This document shows positions 23,672-31,598 of a stretch of DNA of 64,000 nt, piece by piece. The notes beneath the pieces are model-generated. The model was not told where the DNA came from. It saw only the letters and a program-made list of their open reading frames with translations, and ran no database searches. Source of the stretch: DASQYE01 sp036389315 (GTDB lineage: Bacteria > Acidobacteriota > Blastocatellia > Pyrinomonadales > Pyrinomonadaceae); contig DASVQF010000014.1 in assembly GCA_036389315.1 (NCBI GenBank), forward strand, positions 1 to 64,000, in the 5' to 3' direction. Positions within the stretch are counted from its first letter, which is position 1; every line of letters starts with the position of its first letter. Made by a program: the position numbers and the translations under genes.

Positions 23672-23760
23672 GGGATGAGGGCGGAGGGCTGAGGGATGAA
23701 TAAGAAAGCTTTCAAGCAGTTGAAGCTTTCTTATTCATCCCTCAGCCCTCATCCCTTCAG
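23672..23760. repeat. Intergenic hairpin element with about 30 bp paired
   Basis: AGGGCTGAGGGATGAATAAG and following bases (23685-23714) pair with 23720-23749 with a single bulge. The tip holds AAAGCTTTCAA and TTGAAGCTTT. The outer flanks are further GGATGAGGG copies. The stop of the phosphatase-superfamily gene (rc of 23749-23751) lies in the right arm. Confidence 0.85.
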
Positions 23761-25029
23761 TAGCGGTTGGGCTTCATTAGCTCGGACGTGTGGGTCGAAG
23801 GTGCGGTGCGTGCTCATGAGGAAGGCCGAGGTGCTTGAGCGCAGGGCGTTGCCGTGCGTGGCGGCGAGGCGCACGAAGCGGCTGAAGAGGGACGCGCCGT
23901 AATAGTAGCCGTCGCGCATGCTGACCAGCACGTCCGCCGTGTGATGCACGCGCGGCTCGTAGAGCGATTGATATAGATTGGCGAGCGCGTCCGGATAGAT
24001 GTGCGCCGCCGTGCGCTCGTACCAGGCCGTGTCCGAGGCGAAGCCCCGCTCGTCCAGTTGGCCTTCGTCGCCGAGCTTGCGAAGCGCGCCGGAGAGTTGC
24101 AACGGATCGCCCTCAAGCTGTTCGTAGCGATACTTGACGCCCGCGCCGTTCTCGAGCCGCTCAATGCGCGCAGTGCCGCGCTCGCCCGTCAGGCGAATGG
24201 CCCTCTCGCCGTCACGATGAATGGAGAAGTCTACGCCTTCGAGCCCTGAGAGCGCCTGTGCTGTTGTCTCTATGTCCTCCTCGTCGGCGCAGTAGAGCGC
24301 CGCATAGCCGCACAGGCCGAAGGCCGGGATGGCGACGCTGCGCCGCTCTCTAGGGTGGTCTGAGACCTTGAATCCTTCGCGGCGCAGGTGCGTCTGCAAG
24401 TGAACGCGCCGGTTCTCTTCCAGGTTCATGCCGTGATCTGAGAAGAGGACGATCTCGGTCTCCCGGCCGCACCACTGCTGTATCTCTCTGAGAATCCGGT
24501 CGAGCGATTCGAGCGCCGCTTCAAGGCGATGGCGGCCGCGTATGTGCAGAAGGCCGTCCGTGCCCTTGAGAAAGGCGAAGAAGTCGCGCGTCTGCGGCGC
24601 GGCGCGAAAGCGCTCGCGGAAGCGGCGCATGTCTGCGCGCCAGACGGCCTCGGGCGCAACGTAGACCAGGAACTCGAAGGGCAGCGGCTCCTGGTAATCA
24701 AGCTCGTCCATGTAAGAGGAAGGCGTCTTGTCGGGCGTGCGACGGCCGATGTATTTACGCACGCCGCCGCGCAGCTCCCTCGCCGTGCGGTCAAAGTAGA
24801 GGCTCTCGTACCCGAGGGGCGGCGTCGCCCCGAGCATTCTTGAGAGCGCGACGTTCGTCAGCGTCGGAAAGGGCGAGAGCAGCCGCGACGGCTCGCCGAA
24901 ACCCTCGAAGAGCCCGCGCCCCTTAGCAGCTTCTATGACCTCGTGAGGCACGCCGTCCAGACACAGCAGCAGACGCCTCGGGCGCGTGCGCCCCGCCCCG
25001 CCAGATATTACTTCCCCGTTCTCTCTCAT
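23749..25029 (-). CDS. Alkaline phosphatase/nucleotide pyrophosphatase-superfamily protein
   Basis: A 426-residue protein. The start region LLLCLDGVPHEVIEAA and the following FPTLTNVALSRM supply the metal-binding aspartate and nucleophilic threonine expected of phosphodiesterase-type members. IVLFSDHGMNLEE supplies the second metal site (D-H), and a further histidine occurs in VSDHPRERRSVA. No signal peptide is seen, so it may be cytoplasmic. Substrate unknown. The ATG overlaps the stop of the upstream TPR gene by 4 bp (25026-25029), so the two are translationally coupled. Confidence 0.85.
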   Translation of the reverse strand: MRENGEVISGGAGRTRPRRLLLCLDGVPHEVIEAAKGRGLFEGFGEPSRLLSPFPTLTNVALSRMLGATPPLGYESLYFDRTARELRGGVRKYIGRRTPDKTPSSYMDELDYQEPLPFEFLVYVAPEAVWRADMRRFRERFRAAPQTRDFFAFLKGTDGLLHIRGRHRLEAALESLDRILREIQQWCGRETEIVLFSDHGMNLEENRRVHLQTHLRREGFKVSDHPRERRSVAIPAFGLCGYAALYCADEEDIETTAQALSGLEGVDFSIHRDGERAIRLTGERGTARIERLENGAGVKYRYEQLEGDPLQLSGALRKLGDEGQLDERGFASDTAWYERTAAHIYPDALANLYQSLYEPRVHHTADVLVSMRDGYYYGASLFSRFVRLAATHGNALRSSTSAFLMSTHRTFDPHVRANEAQPLLKG

Positions 25030-26309
25030 TCCGATGTGCTCTTTTCGTTCTTGATCTTGTAGGGCTCGCGCAACCCGCGCTTGGCCTCCTCGTGCGCGTG
25101 CTCTATGTCCGGGCCCTGGAGCACTGTGCGATACTGCATGAGCGCCTCGTTTCTCTTGCCCGCAAGGTCGAGGGACTGCGCGGCGCGCAGGCGAGAGAGT
25201 GTGGACAGACCCGGCTCTGCGCCGGGCGCAGTGGTCGCGGCGAGAAACTCTTTGGCCGCCTGGTCGAATCGCCCGGCCGTGAAGAGCGCGTCCCCGTAGC
25301 GAAAGTGTATGAGGTCGAAGGAGCGCGCAGCCACCTCGCGCACGGCGCGGTCTTGCAGCAGAGCTTCAAAGATGGCCAGCGCCTCGCGTTCGGCCTTCCC
25401 CGCTGCCGAAAGGTTCGCGGCCTGCCGCTCGACGGCCGCCTGCGACATGAGGGCGTCGGCCTGTTCCAGTTTGTAGAGATAGTTGCGCGGGTACTTCGCG
25501 CCCAACTCTCGCGCAATGGCGAGCGCATCCGCATAGCGCTTCTCTCGTTTGTAAAGCACAATGAGCAGTGACCTCGCGTCGTCCCGCGCAAAGCGCCCCT
25601 CTTTCGCCACGCGCTCAAGCGTGAGCAAGCCCCGTTTCTTAGAGCCGCGCACGCCGCCTATGCTGGCCAGCAGCTTGACCGGCAAGGGGAGCGTCCCGAC
25701 CACGTAATCATATAAGCCTATGGTCAGCTCGGCGTCGTGATAGCTGGGGTCTAGCTTAATCACGTTGCGGTGGCGATCAACGCTGCTTGAGCCGTCGCGC
25801 AGGGCCGACATAAAGCTGCGCTGGACTGCGGCCGCAAAGGCCGCCTTCAAGCCTTCGGTCGCGCCGAGGAAATAGAGCGCCTCCACGTCGCGTGGGTTCG
25901 CCTTCAGTCGCGCCTTCGCCAGCGTCGTGGCCGAGCGGGTGAGTTCGCGAAACTGCTCGACCGTGCGCGGGTTCACAACGTCCTCACTCTTGCCGTAGAA
26001 AGATTCCGAGGCGTAGAGCGAGGATTGCAGACGGCGCGATTCGTTCAAGGTCTGCGTCCAGAGGACTGCGGCGAGAAACTGCGGGCCCGCCGGGTGTTCC
26101 GGAAAGAGGCGCGCGATCTCTTTGAACTTTTGACGGGCCCCCTCGTAGTCCAGGCTGTAGAGCGCCTCGAACCCGGCCACGCGCAACTCGTCAAGGCGAG
26201 CCCGCGCCTCGTCCGCCTTCGGGGCAGGAGCTTGCGCCTGCTGGGCCACGGCCGCCATCGAAAAGGCGAGCAGGAGCAGCAGGCTCATGGCAAAGCTTCC
26301 GACTTTCAT
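25026..26309 (-). CDS. Exported TPR-repeat protein
   Basis: A 427-residue protein with a signal peptide (LLLLLAFSMAAVAQ). TPR-like helical pairs run throughout, for example YSLDYEGARQKFKEIARLFP EHP, YKREKRYADALAIARELGAK YPRN, and ALFTAGRFDQAAKEFLAATT. It is likely a periplasmic scaffold that binds other proteins. It is the upstream partner of the phosphodiesterase-like gene, to which it is coupled by an ATGA overlap. Exact function unknown. Confidence 0.83.
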   Translation of the reverse strand: MKVGSFAMSLLLLLAFSMAAVAQQAQAPAPKADEARARLDELRVAGFEALYSLDYEGARQKFKEIARLFPEHPAGPQFLAAVLWTQTLNESRRLQSSLYASESFYGKSEDVVNPRTVEQFRELTRSATTLAKARLKANPRDVEALYFLGATEGLKAAFAAAVQRSFMSALRDGSSSVDRHRNVIKLDPSYHDAELTIGLYDYVVGTLPLPVKLLASIGGVRGSKKRGLLTLERVAKEGRFARDDARSLLIVLYKREKRYADALAIARELGAKYPRNYLYKLEQADALMSQAAVERQAANLSAAGKAEREALAIFEALLQDRAVREVAARSFDLIHFRYGDALFTAGRFDQAAKEFLAATTAPGAEPGLSTLSRLRAAQSLDLAGKRNEALMQYRTVLQGPDIEHAHEEAKRGLREPYKIKNEKSTSE

Positions 26310-26336
26310 TGCTTCAAAAACCTCCGACGACTAATT

Positions 26337-26651
26337 TTACATCCGCGCGGCCGCAAAAGCATGTCCCGCTTTCCAGGCTATCACCAGATTGATGACGAAA
26401 GCGGTCGCGTACCAGACCGCTCGCGCAACCTCTTCGTCCGCCGTCAGGGCGCGCGCGCACAGGAAAGCGACCGACCCGAAAAAGATTCCGGGCAGCATCA
26501 GGGTAAAGCCTAAAGAGTCGAGCACGGAGACGGAATCGGCTATCGAAGAGTGCTGGCTGCTGAGCGGACTGTGCGCGTGCGCCGTCGTGTAGAAGCAGAC
26601 GAGCCCCACAGTATTCAACACCGCGACGATCAACATCAGCCTGCGCATCAT
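26337..26651 (-). CDS. Small membrane protein
   Basis: A 104-residue protein with three hydrophobic segments: an N-terminal helix (LMLIVAVLNTVGLVCFYTTA), a middle one (LGFTLMLPGIFFGSVAFLCA) and a C-terminal one (AVWYATAFVINLVIAWKAGH). A short acidic/Arg loop lies between the last two. No family is recognised. It lies 12 bp from thrC on the same strand and 27 bp from the TPR gene, so all may share a transcript. Confidence 0.65.
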   Translation of the reverse strand: MMRRLMLIVAVLNTVGLVCFYTTAHAHSPLSSQHSSIADSVSVLDSLGFTLMLPGIFFGSVAFLCARALTADEEVARAVWYATAFVINLVIAWKAGHAFAAARM

Positions 26652-26663
26652 TCCTCTTCCACT

Positions 26664-27842
26664 CTAAACATTCTCGACCCGGCGAAAGCTCTCAAGGTAT
26701 TTGACGCCCGCGCCCGTGTTGAAGAGCACGACGCGCTCGGCGGCGTCAATCTCTCCGCGCTCGATCAGCTTGCGAAGCGCGGGCAGGCACGCGGCACCTT
26801 CCGGCGCACAGAAGAGCCCTTCGCTCGCGCCTATCTCGCGGACGGCCGCAATCAGCTCTTCATCCGTGACGCTCAGGGCCGTGCCGCCCGATGCTTTGAG
26901 CGCGTCGAGGATCAGGAAATCTCCGATGGCACGCGGCACTCTCAAACCGGAAGCCACCGTCGCCGCACCCTCAAACTCGTCCGCGAAACGCTTCCCTTCG
27001 GCGAAGGCGCGGACAATGGGCGCGCACCCTTCGGACTGCACAGTGACCATGCGCGGGCGCTTTCGCCCGATCCAGCCCAGAGCCTCCATCTCGTCAAAAG
27101 CCTTCCACATCCCGACGAGCCCTGTGCCGCCGCCCGTCGGGTAGATGATTACATCCGGCAGCGTCCAATCAAGCTGCTCGGCCAGCTCGTAGCCGAGCGT
27201 CTTCTTGCCCTCGACGCGATACGGCTCCTTCAGCGTCGAGACATCGAACCAGCCTTCCACCTCTTTGCGCCGCGCCACCTCCGCGCCGCAATCCGTAATC
27301 AGCCCATCAATCAACGTGACGTGCGCGCCCGTCTGCTTGCACTCGATGAGGTTTGCGCGCGGCGTATCGCGCGGCATAAAGATGTGCGCTTCGAGCCCTG
27401 CGCGCGCGGCGTAGGCCGCAAGCGCCCCGGCAGCATTTCCCGCCGACGGCACGGCCAGCTTCTTTGCGCCCAGCTCCCTGGCCATCGAGACGGCCGCCGC
27501 CATCCCGCGCGCCTTGAAGCTCTGCGTCGGATTGAGCGACTCGTCCTTGATGAAAAGCTCGCCGAGGCCCAAGCGCCCGGCCAGCCTCCGCGCCCGGAGT
27601 AGCGGCGTCCAGCCTTCGCCGAGCGAGACGATATTTTCTTCCTCCTCGACCGGCAGCACTTCCCTGTAGCGCCAGAGGTTCGCCGCTCTCTGCTTGAGAG
27701 ATTCTTTTGTCAAACTGCGGCGCGCGCGTTCCAGGTCGTAACGAACCAGCAAAGGCTTTCCGCACCTGGCGCAAAGATTGAGCAACTGCCGTGCCTCGTG
27801 CTCCTCCCCGCACAGAGCGCATTCCAGATGAGTCACATTCAT
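26664..27842 (-). CDS. thrC: Threonine synthase
   Basis: A 392-residue PLP enzyme that forms threonine from O-phosphohomoserine. It has an N-terminal zinc-ribbon (CALCGEEH, then CARCGKPL), characteristic of the longer ThrC class. The PLP lysine is in NPTQSFKARG, followed by VPSAGNAAGALAAYAARAGL and the phosphate-binding YPTGGGTGLVGM loop. The length fits. ATG 27842 is used; no strong ribosome site is visible. Other threonine-pathway genes are not in this window. A related PLP lyase is less likely given the motifs. Confidence 0.92.
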   Translation of the reverse strand: MNVTHLECALCGEEHEARQLLNLCARCGKPLLVRYDLERARRSLTKESLKQRAANLWRYREVLPVEEEENIVSLGEGWTPLLRARRLAGRLGLGELFIKDESLNPTQSFKARGMAAAVSMARELGAKKLAVPSAGNAAGALAAYAARAGLEAHIFMPRDTPRANLIECKQTGAHVTLIDGLITDCGAEVARRKEVEGWFDVSTLKEPYRVEGKKTLGYELAEQLDWTLPDVIIYPTGGGTGLVGMWKAFDEMEALGWIGRKRPRMVTVQSEGCAPIVRAFAEGKRFADEFEGAATVASGLRVPRAIGDFLILDALKASGGTALSVTDEELIAAVREIGASEGLFCAPEGAACLPALRKLIERGEIDAAERVVLFNTGAGVKYLESFRRVENV

Positions 27843-27986
27843 CCAAGCTTTTCCTTTCCACCATTATTTTAGCCCCCGAGACTTCAGCCATCAGCCTCTA
27901 GGACATCATACCCGCTCACCACATATTTCCGTCAGGTGGAGCGATCAGCCTGCACCCTCAACACAGTCAGCAGCGGCCTGCTGCAA

Positions 27987-28022
27987 GCGGGCGGGTAATG
28001 CTCGCCGAGCAGACCCGCCCGC
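27987..28022. terminator. Perfect 10-bp GC-rich hairpin followed by a pyrimidine tract
   Basis: GCGGGCGGGT (27987-27996) pairs with ACCCGCCCGC (28013-28022). A run rich in C and T (28027-28075) follows and contains TTTTACTTTTTT. It lies in the leader of the HAD gene, divergent from thrC. It may be an attenuator or a terminator of an unseen leader RNA. Confidence 0.4.
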
Positions 28023-28078
28023 GACTGACCTCTCTCCTTCCTTTTACTTTTTTCCCTTTTCCTTTTACCTTTCTCGGT

Positions 28079-28993
28079 ATGCCCATACGTTTACTGGCCC
28101 TTGATCTGGACGGGACGCTGCTGAATTCGCGCGGCGAAGTCTCTCAGCGCAACCGGCAGGCGCTCTCTGAGGCGCGCGCGGTTGGCGTGCGTGTGGCGCT
28201 CGTCACAGGCCGCCGCTTTCGCGACGCGCGCCCGCTCGCCTTAGAGCTTGGCCTGGACGTGCCCGTCATCTCGCATAATGGCGCGCTGACCAAACACGCG
28301 CGCACGCTTGAGACGGTCGCGGCCATCCTCCTGCCCCTGGAGGCTGCGCGCAGCGTGCTCTCAATCGGACGCGCGCACGGCCTAGACCCGATGGTCAGCG
28401 ACGATCACGAGGGCCTCGGCGTCCTCGTCTACGACCACATCAGCGACGACAACACTGCCCTTGAGAGATACATCGCATGGTCTGCGCGCATTCACGGCGA
28501 CGAGGCCGTGGAGGCAGTCAAGCGCGTCGCCTCTCTGGACGATTACCTCGATCACGAGCCCGTGCACATCTCCTTCTCGGGCGGCTGCGCGCGCATGGAG
28601 AGGTTGTTAGAGACTTTGCAGCAAGAGCTGGGCCCACAGATCAAGGCTTTCGCCACCATGTATCCCAAACACGACTTCGCGCTCGTTGACGTGGTCAACC
28701 CCGGCGCGTCTAAGGGCGCGGGCGTGGCTGCCGCCGCCGCCGAGCTTGGCGTCGTGCGCGAAGAGGTGATGGCCGTGGGCGACAACCTGAACGATTTGGA
28801 GATGCTCGATTACGCGGGGACGAGCGTCCGTATGGGCAACGCGCAGGCGGCGCTCGAAGCGGTCGAGAGATTTCATCAGACGGCCACCAACGACGAGGAC
28901 GGCGTGGCCCTGGCGGTTGAACGCTTTATTCTAAAACAGGCGGCCGGCAGTCACGCGCCACAAGCCGAAGACCGGCCGCCTTGTCCAATCTGA
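28079..28993 (+). CDS. HAD-superfamily Cof-type phosphatase
   Basis: A 304-residue protein from ATG 28079 (an earlier in-frame start at 27998 would translate the pyrimidine tract and is rejected). HAD motif I is ALDLDGTLLNS, motif II is ALVTGRR, motif III lysine is in GASKGAGV, and motif IV is GDNLNDLEML. The large cap between residues 85 and 200 places it in subfamily IIB (Cof). These hydrolyse sugar phosphates, nucleotides or flavin precursors; the substrate cannot be told. It precedes the cyclophilin gene by about 12 bp. Confidence 0.9.
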   Translation: MPIRLLALDLDGTLLNSRGEVSQRNRQALSEARAVGVRVALVTGRRFRDARPLALELGLDVPVISHNGALTKHARTLETVAAILLPLEAARSVLSIGRAHGLDPMVSDDHEGLGVLVYDHISDDNTALERYIAWSARIHGDEAVEAVKRVASLDDYLDHEPVHISFSGGCARMERLLETLQQELGPQIKAFATMYPKHDFALVDVVNPGASKGAGVAAAAAELGVVREEVMAVGDNLNDLEMLDYAGTSVRMGNAQAALEAVERFHQTATNDEDGVALAVERFILKQAAGSHAPQAEDRPPCPI

Positions 28994-29005
28994 GGAGAGA
29001 TGATT

Positions 29006-29491
29006 ATGGCAAATCGCACCGCAGTCATTCAGACCAACAAAGGCACTATCCGCTTCGAGCTGCTCGAAGCGGAAGCGCCGAAGACGACCGAGAACTTTCG
29101 CCTGCTCGCCGAGCAGGGCAAATACGACGGCGTGATCTTTCACCGCGTCATCAAAGGCTTCATGATTCAGGGCGGAGACCCGACGGGCACTGGGCGCGGC
29201 GGTTCATCCGCCTGGGGCGGGCGCTTCAACGACGAGATCAACCGCTCGTCCCCGGTCTACCAGCGTGGCTACAAGGCCGGGACGGTTGCGATGGCCAACG
29301 CCGGGCCCAACACTAACGGCTCGCAGTTCTTCATCATGCACGTGGACTATCCGCTGCCGCCCAACTACACCATCTTCGGGCGCGTCACCGAAGGCCAGGA
29401 CATAGTCAACGCCATCGCCTCGACCGAGACAGACCGCAGCGACAAACCCATCTCCGATGTCGTCATGGAAAAAGTGACTATAGAACAGTGA
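29006..29491 (+). CDS. Cyclophilin-type peptidyl-prolyl cis-trans isomerase
   Basis: A 161-residue cytoplasmic enzyme that speeds proline isomerisation in folding. The core motifs are FHRVIKGFMIQGGD (with the catalytic arginine), GTVAMANAGPNTNGSQFFI and NYTIFGRVTEG. No signal peptide. ATG 29006 is preferred to ATG 29000 because GAGGAGA at 28992-28998 is then 7 nt away. The stop TGA lies at the edge of the hairpin at 29494. Confidence 0.93.
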   Translation: MANRTAVIQTNKGTIRFELLEAEAPKTTENFRLLAEQGKYDGVIFHRVIKGFMIQGGDPTGTGRGGSSAWGGRFNDEINRSSPVYQRGYKAGTVAMANAGPNTNGSQFFIMHVDYPLPPNYTIFGRVTEGQDIVNAIASTETDRSDKPISDVVMEKVTIEQ

Positions 29492-29493
29492 CG

Positions 29494-29566
29494 AGTGGCG
29501 AGTGACAAGTGACGAGAGAAGAGCAGAAGCTTTTATCTCGTCACTTGTCACTCGTCACTCGCCACT
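29494..29566. repeat. Intergenic hairpin element built on GTGACGAGT words
   Basis: AGTGGCGAGTGACAAGTGAC and GAGA (29494-29517) pair with 29536-29566, where the right arm has one extra GACGAGT word. The loop holds AGAAGCTTTTA. It lies between convergent cyclophilin and thiD genes. The thiD stop (rc of 29548-29550) lies in the right arm. Confidence 0.85.
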
Positions 29567-30357
29567 GCACTTCCGATGGGCCCGTGGCCGTGGCCTAGAC
29601 CGGGCGCGCGGGCGATGGCGTCTGTGACGAAGCGTTTGGCCGCAGAGACCGAACGCTCCAGACTCATCCCGCGCCCCAGGCAGGCGCAGATGGCCGCCGA
29701 GAGTGTGCAGCCCGTGCCGTGCGTGCTCGTCGTCTCAATGCGCTGCGCGCGAAAGACGCTCACACGTCCTTCATCATCGAGCAGGTCTAAGGCAGCGCCC
29801 GCGAGGTGTCCGCCCTTGACGAGCACAGCGCGCGCGCCCATCTCGCGCATCAGCGAGGCGGAGCGCCGCATCTCCTCTTCACTTGTGATCGCGAGTCGAG
29901 TGATGCGCTCGGCCTCCGGAATATTGGGCGTCACGAGGCGAGCGAGGGGCATCAATTCCCTGACGAGGGCCGAGAGCGCCTCGTCGTCAATCAGGTCATA
30001 ACCGGAGGTCGAGCGCACCACGGGGTCTACTACGGGCGTCGGCAGTGGCGCTTCGCGAAACAGCCGCGCCACTTCCGAGATCACTTCGCGCGTCGGCAGC
30101 ATGCCTGTCTTCGCGCAAGCTACCGGGAAATCTTCCACCACGGGTAGAACCTGCGCGCGCACTGCCTCGGCCGTCTGGTGCGCTGCACCGAAGACGCCCA
30201 TCGTGTTCTGAAACGTCAGCGACGTGACCGCAGCAGTCGCAAAGCAGCCGAAGGCCGTGAACGTCTTGATGTCCGCGACGATGCCCGCCCCGCCCGACGG
30301 ATCGAAACCCGCTATGGTGAGCGCGACGCTCGGCCGGTCAGCTTTGTCCATACTCAT
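29548..30357 (-). CDS. thiD: Hydroxymethylpyrimidine/phosphomethylpyrimidine kinase
   Basis: A 269-residue ribokinase-fold kinase that phosphorylates HMP and HMP-P for thiamine synthesis. Seen are IAGFDPSGGAGIVADIKTF, AVTSLTFQNTMGV, VDPVVRSTSGYDLI, TPNIPEAERI, VLVKGGHL and the anion hole THGTGCTLSAAI. The length is normal. The last residues (SAVASDE) are read from the hairpin element, suggesting that the C-terminus was shaped by it. ATG start at 30357 with the usual MSMDKADRP opening; no other thiamine genes are seen nearby. Confidence 0.93.
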   Translation of the reverse strand: MSMDKADRPSVALTIAGFDPSGGAGIVADIKTFTAFGCFATAAVTSLTFQNTMGVFGAAHQTAEAVRAQVLPVVEDFPVACAKTGMLPTREVISEVARLFREAPLPTPVVDPVVRSTSGYDLIDDEALSALVRELMPLARLVTPNIPEAERITRLAITSEEEMRRSASLMREMGARAVLVKGGHLAGAALDLLDDEGRVSVFRAQRIETTSTHGTGCTLSAAICACLGRGMSLERSVSAAKRFVTDAIARAPGLGHGHGPIGSAVASDE

Positions 30358-30364
30358 CGTCCAG

Positions 30365-31381
30365 TTACTTGTAAGAGATGATCGCCTGCTGCGGGCTGGG
30401 CGGCAGTTGATGCAGCTCGCTTCTCCGGAAGCCCGCGTTGCGGAACATACGGTCGAACTCGGCGAAAGTATAGGCGTCGCCTGCGGGCGTCGAAGCCAGC
30501 ATGACCATGCTGAACATCGCAGAGGGCGGCGGCGTCACGCGGTCTTCGTTCGGCACGAATTCAATCGTGACGGCCCTGCCGCCTTCGGCCAGCGCCGCGT
30601 ACACTCTTCGCAAGAGCCCTTCGCAGGTCTCAGGGTCGAAGTGATGCAGGAAGTTTGTCAGCAGCACTATGTCGTAGCCCGTTCCGAAATCAACGTCGAA
30701 GGCGCTGCCCGGTAGCGTCCGGTATCGCTCCGTGAGCCCCGCGCGGGCGGCGTTCTCTTTGGCCACTTCAAGCACGCCGCGCCAATCGAGCGCCGTGACC
30801 TCTGCGTTTCGGTAACGCTCGGCCAGCGTGATGCCGTACATGCCGTGACCGGCCGCAATGTCGAGCACACGCAGCTTTCGCTCCGGTTCTATGTCCAGCA
30901 GTCCCGTCATCATCTGCGCGGGCATGACCATCATAGGAGCCATCGCGCGCGCGAACTGCACCCACACGGGATGCTCTGCCGTGACGGTTCCTTCGTCCGG
31001 CATTACTGTTCCGCCCTTGCGCACCGCACCGGCCACATCATCGAAAGCCGCCATCAGCATGGGCGAGAGCAGGAACTCTATGGCCGAGCCCATGTAGGCC
31101 GGCGAGTTGCGGTCAAGAAAGGTCGCCGCGTCATGCGTCAGACCGTAGCGCCCGTCCTGCTTCGTCAAAAAGCCCAGCACCGTCAGGTAATCGCACAGGA
31201 TACGCACGCCGCGCTCCTGTGCGTCAATTGCCTGGGCCAACTCTCGGGCGCTCTGTTGCCCCTCGGCTATCTTCGTGAAAAGATCAAGCTCGATGGCCGC
31301 CTTGATGGCCGCCGACCGCTGGTAGGCGTTAACCGTCTCAAAGAAGAGAATGGGGGAAGGTGTAAGTTGCTCTGTCTCCAT
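30365..31381 (-). CDS. SAM-dependent O-methyltransferase-like protein (winged-helix dimerising type)
   Basis: A 338-residue protein. The N-terminal 90 residues are a winged-helix dimerisation domain (AAIKAAIELDLFTKIAEG, then GVRILCDYLTVLGFLTKQDG). The Rossmann methyltransferase domain follows, with VLDIAAGHGMYGITLAERY, EVTALDW, DIVLLTNFLHHFDPE and GRAVTIEFVPNED. The layout matches acetylserotonin/hydroxyindole O-methyltransferase relatives. The substrate is not predictable. It lies 7 bp upstream of thiD on the same strand, so they are probably co-transcribed. Confidence 0.88.
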   Translation of the reverse strand: METEQLTPSPILFFETVNAYQRSAAIKAAIELDLFTKIAEGQQSARELAQAIDAQERGVRILCDYLTVLGFLTKQDGRYGLTHDAATFLDRNSPAYMGSAIEFLLSPMLMAAFDDVAGAVRKGGTVMPDEGTVTAEHPVWVQFARAMAPMMVMPAQMMTGLLDIEPERKLRVLDIAAGHGMYGITLAERYRNAEVTALDWRGVLEVAKENAARAGLTERYRTLPGSAFDVDFGTGYDIVLLTNFLHHFDPETCEGLLRRVYAALAEGGRAVTIEFVPNEDRVTPPPSAMFSMVMLASTPAGDAYTFAEFDRMFRNAGFRRSELHQLPPSPQQAIISYK

Positions 31382-31486
31382 TTATCAATCGTCGCTTTCG
31401 GTTAGGATTTGATTGCCCGGTGAGAGCGGACATTACTGTTTTTCCAAACAGGAATCAAGCCCCTCCGGCCGGAGGGTTTGCTCAGT

Positions 31487-31522
31487 TCACTGCAATCTAC
31501 GGGCAAGTCACTGCAAACTTGC
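31487..31522. promoter_or_regulatory. Direct and inverted repeats upstream of the ADOP permease
   Basis: TCACTGCAA occurs at 31487-31495 and 31508-31516, exactly 21 bp apart, so both face the same side of the helix. GCAAGT (31503-31508) and ACTTGC (31517-31522) form an inverted repeat around the second copy. It is a candidate operator 80 bp before the start codon. Confidence 0.35.
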
Positions 31523-31598
31523 ACCCCGCGCGCGGGAAATGGCGTACAAGGGTGTGATCTGCGCTACTGACCTGAACTTTACAAAGGCGAGGTGTGCG

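Noticed and set aside
26550..27602. Plus-strand open frame of 350 codons
   Set aside because: It lies opposite thrC, which is well supported.
31413..31598. N-terminal extension of the ADOP permease
   Set aside because: The 62 codons before ATG 31599 include repeats that look regulatory, and ADOP proteins normally start close to the QDVRYG segment.
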